Assembly (NCBI GenBank): GCA_902363825.1
Contig: CABJBK010000008.1
Span: forward strand, 62,001 to 126,000
Length of the DNA stretch: 64,000 nucleotides
Origin: Lachnospiraceae bacterium
GTDB taxonomy: Bacteria; Bacillota; Clostridia; Lachnospirales; Lachnospiraceae
Direction of reading: 5' to 3'
The notes beneath the pieces are model-generated. The model saw nothing but the letters and a program-made list of their open reading frames with translations, was not told the DNA's origin and did not search any database. The stretch's first letter is position 1. Every line of letters begins with the position of its first letter. Shown one piece after another: positions 62,080 through 64,000 of this stretch. Both the position numbers and the translations under genes were made by a program.

Positions 62080-62841
62080 CTACTGCGTCAGCTTTTTGCG
62101 CATGGAAAGCAGGATCTTTTTTTCCATCCGGCTCACCTTGACCTGATTGACCCCGAGTGCCTGTGCCACCACAGTCTGTGTTTTATCCTCAAAATAGCGC
62201 AGCCGGATCAGCGTCTGTTCCTCTGCGGAAAGCCCGTCTAAAAGTTCTTTTACCACAAGCTCATTTAAAAGACGTGCCGTCTCATCCTCTCCGGTACCGC
62301 TTCCCGCCGCACAGCCGACACTGCCGCCCTGTCCCGATACCACCTGATCGACCAGAAAGATCTCATTGCCATCGGACTGATACACAGTCTTATAGATAGA
62401 CTCCACCTCGACGGCTGCGTCAAGCGCCATCACGATATCCTCTCTGTCGATCCCTGTTTTCTTACTGACCTCCTCGATCGTAGCCTCCCTGCCAAGCTCC
62501 TGCGCCAGTTCCCGCTGCGCCTGTCTGATCTTCCATGCGTTTTCCTTTAAGCTGCGGCTCACCTTGATCGGACCGTCATCCCGCAGAAAACGCCGGATCT
62601 CCCCGCAGATCACGGGAACCGCATAGGTGGAAAATTTCACCTCATAGGAACAGTCAAATCTGTCGATCGCCTTGATCAGGCCGATACTTCCGATCTGCAC
62701 CAGTTCTTCCCTGTCATGCCCTCTTCCGGCAAAACGCGCCACCACACTGTATACTAACCCAAGGTTGTCCGCGATCAGTTTATCTCTTGCCTGTCTGTCC
62801 CCTGCCTGGGATTTTTTTATCAGCTCTGCCACCTGCTCCAT
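62080..62841 (-). CDS. sigF: RNA polymerase sporulation sigma factor SigF (SpoIIAC)
   Basis: SigF drives early forespore transcription. The 253-residue protein has region 2 (LVYSVVARFAGRGHDREELVQIGSIG, then FSTYAVPVICGEIRRFLRDD). Region 3 carries PIKVSRSLKENAWKI and region 4 carries LIRLRYFEDKTQTVVAQALG and VNQVKVSRMEKKIL. A Gly/Ser-rich insertion (VSGQGGSVGCAAGSGTGEDE) near residue 175 is longer than in Bacillus. Its ATG lies 6 nt after the spoIIAB stop. Confidence 0.95.
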   Translation of the reverse strand: MEQVAELIKKSQAGDRQARDKLIADNLGLVYSVVARFAGRGHDREELVQIGSIGLIKAIDRFDCSYEVKFSTYAVPVICGEIRRFLRDDGPIKVSRSLKENAWKIRQAQRELAQELGREATIEEVSKKTGIDREDIVMALDAAVEVESIYKTVYQSDGNEIFLVDQVVSGQGGSVGCAAGSGTGEDETARLLNELVVKELLDGLSAEEQTLIRLRYFEDKTQTVVAQALGVNQVKVSRMEKKILLSMRKKLTQ

Positions 62842-62847
62842 ATATGC

Positions 62848-63282
62848 CTATGCTTCCCCTGACCTTATGTATTTTTTCATTGTGACCTTCGTCCCCGTTC
62901 CCGGGACAGACTCCACCAGGACGCTGTCCATAAATGCTTCCATGAACGCGAACCCCATGCCCGAACGTTCCAGCTCCGGCTTCGTCGTAAAAAAAGGCTC
63001 TTTTGCCTTCTCGATATCCGCGATCCCCTTTCCGAAATCCTCAACGGAGACCGTAAACTCGTCCTCCTCCCGCAAAAGCGCCATGTGAACCTTTCCCTTT
63101 GTCTCCTCATATCCGTGAATGATCGCGTTTGTGACCGCCTCCGACACCGCTGTCTTGATATCCTCGATCTCATCCAGTGTCGGGTTAAATTCCGCCGCAA
63201 ACGCAGCTGCCACCATCCGCGCGAAGCCCTCATTTACTGAGTATGCGTCAAATGTTATCGTCACTTCGTTTCTGTTTTCCAT
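62848..63282 (-). CDS. spoIIAB: Anti-sigma F factor / serine kinase
   Basis: SpoIIAB holds SigF inactive and phosphorylates SpoIIAA. The 144-residue protein has the GHKL ATPase N box EAVTNAIIHGYEE near residue 45, the G1 box VEDFGKGI near residue 80 and a G2 region (SGMGFAFMEAFMD). It lies between spoIIAA and sigF in the standard order. Confidence 0.95.
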   Translation of the reverse strand: MENRNEVTITFDAYSVNEGFARMVAAAFAAEFNPTLDEIEDIKTAVSEAVTNAIIHGYEETKGKVHMALLREEDEFTVSVEDFGKGIADIEKAKEPFFTTKPELERSGMGFAFMEAFMDSVLVESVPGTGTKVTMKKYIRSGEA

Positions 63283-63306
63283 AAATCCTCCGTCTGTCTC
63301 ATCCGC

Positions 63307-63618
63307 CTATTTCCGGTTGACCTTAATTATCTTATTCAATCCTGATACCAGAAATATCTTTTCGATTCTGGCATTTAAATGTTCCGCCTCCACGCTTCCG
63401 CCGCCGTAATTCATATTTTTGCAGCGTCCGATGATCACTCCGATCCCGGAACTGTCCATAAACTCTGTTTCCGAGAAATCAAACACCAGCCGCCTCACAT
63501 GATATGCCCCGATCAGCATATCGGTTTCCGCCTTTAGTCCCAGCGCGCTGTGATGATCCAGTTCCTTTGGCATTGCCACCGTAAGGCAGCCGTCCTTTAC
63601 CCTGTATTTTCCTTCCAT
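63307..63618 (-). CDS. spoIIAA: Anti-anti-sigma factor SpoIIAA
   Basis: The 103-residue STAS protein releases SigF from SpoIIAB when unphosphorylated. The phosphorylated serine lies in FMDSSGIGVIIGR, near residue 55. The ATG at 63618 has AGGAGG 7 nt upstream; an ATG at 63624 nearly touches the ribosome site. Only about 30 nt separate the ribosome site from a hairpin at 63650-63684, so there is no clear room for a separate promoter. Confidence 0.95.
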   Translation of the reverse strand: MEGKYRVKDGCLTVAMPKELDHHSALGLKAETDMLIGAYHVRRLVFDFSETEFMDSSGIGVIIGRCKNMNYGGGSVEAEHLNARIEKIFLVSGLNKIIKVNRK

Positions 63619-63649
63619 ATCCATCCCTCCTTGTCGGTAAAATTTATAA

Positions 63650-63684
63650 AAAAGACGCCAGGATCTCTTTCCTGACGTCTTTTG
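63650..63684 (-). terminator. Terminator-like hairpin between the TPR gene and spoIIAA
   Basis: AAAAGACG-C-CAGGA pairs with TCCTG-A-CGTCTTTT, a 14-nt arm with one mismatch, flanked by A/T runs in both directions. It lies 25 nt after the stop of the TPR gene. Confidence 0.75.
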
Positions 63685-63708
63685 TAACTTCTTTCTTTTT
63701 TCTTTTGT

Positions 63709-64000
63709 TTACTGTGCGTTTAATTCATTCAGATAATTCTGGGAATTTGCCGCGCGTTTGGTTCCCGGATACTGATCCACCATCTTCTGATAGTAGATCT
63801 TCGCGTTTTCGTTATCGCCGTTCTTGCGATAGGACTGCGCGAGAAAATATACCGCGTCGCCATCCGCAAACGTTTCATCCGTATCCACTACTTTTCTTAA
63901 ATCTTCGACTGCGGTCTTGTAATCTCCGCTGTTGTATGCCTTTTCACCTTCCGCGTAAACAGACTGCAGATACTGCGCATCGATCTGACCTTTGATCGTG
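63709..64000 (-). CDS. TPR-repeat protein, C-terminal fragment (gene continues beyond window)
   Basis: The last 96 codons of a minus-strand frame are visible, ending in TAA at 63709. They contain two or three TPR units (AEGEKAYNSGDYKTAVEDL, DAVYFLAQSYRKNGDNENAK, IYYQKMVDQYPGTKRAANSQ). The final unit resembles the YbgF/BamD-type outer repeats. No more can be said without the N-terminus. Confidence 0.75.
   Translation of the reverse strand, partial: TIKGQIDAQYLQSVYAEGEKAYNSGDYKTAVEDLRKVVDTDETFADGDAVYFLAQSYRKNGDNENAKIYYQKMVDQYPGTKRAANSQNYLNELNAQ

Noticed and set aside
1..64000. CRISPR arrays, rRNA and tRNA genes, prophage structural genes
   Set aside because: No regularly spaced repeats, rRNA segments, tRNA cloverleafs or phage morphogenesis genes were seen on either strand.

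Overview
The window looks like chromosome of an anaerobic, spore-forming member of Clostridia, most probably a Lachnospiraceae (Roseburia / Agathobacter-like gut bacterium). This rests on strong AGGAGG ribosome sites, a spoIIA sporulation operon, a strict-anaerobe type Hcp, HrcA/CIRCE heat-shock control and gene families typical of that group. No rRNA, tRNA or CRISPR array was seen. Almost all genes lie on the minus strand; the exceptions are an AraC regulator, a LysR regulator, a truncated HXXEE gene and hcp.

Layout. 1-5.4 kb: a secreted clostripain-family lipoprotein (cut by the window edge), then purM-purN-purD and a separately promoted purE. 5.5-15.4 kb: an M29 aminopeptidase, two small membrane proteins (DUF6142-like, VanZ-like), the de novo pyrimidine operon pyrC-pyrF-pyrK-pyrD-pyrE, hflX and a TPR lipoprotein. 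15.5-26.1 kb: glycogen phosphorylase, an AraC regulator with a structured 5' leader, an EamA exporter, a class I aminotransferase, rarA, a polysaccharide deacetylase and clpB.

26.2-34.0 kb is the only clearly foreign block. It is AT-rich and carries a decayed tyrosine integrase at one end, and a truncated replication-type HTH gene plus tnpV at the other. It abuts the CIRCE/promoter of clpB and is bounded by a 20-bp imperfect direct repeat (19/20) that contains half of a CIRCE. Inside sits a complete potassium module: TrkH-TrkA uptake, a frameshifted membrane-anchored LysR-substrate-like protein, and KdpD-KdpE without any kdpFABC. Near-identical candidate KdpE boxes precede both trkH and kdpD, and KdpD keeps a c-di-AMP-type motif in its Usp domain.

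34-46.5 kb: an NSS-family sodium symporter, two MATE pumps with a MarR regulator, an hsp20 operon with its own CIRCE promoter and an extra 39-codon gene, a TetR regulator, a lipoprotein, a Crp/Fnr regulator divergent from hcp, and a third MATE pump. 46.6-54 kb: a class I amidotransferase-like hydrolase, metE with an adjacent LysR regulator, a paralogue of the 20-kb aminotransferase, a YoaK family membrane protein and a second LysR regulator.

54-60.8 kb is a polyamine operon transcribed speA-speE-carboxynorspermidine synthase-nspC-aguA-aguB, which takes arginine through agmatine and N-carbamoylputrescine to putrescine and on to spermidine by two possible routes. Upstream of it, 60.8-61.2 kb holds no gene but has a good promoter, a probable structured RNA closed by a pair of 12-nt self-complementary sequences, and an intrinsic terminator. 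61.2-64 kb: a HAD phosphatase, the spoIIAA-spoIIAB-sigF operon and the C-terminal end of a TPR protein.
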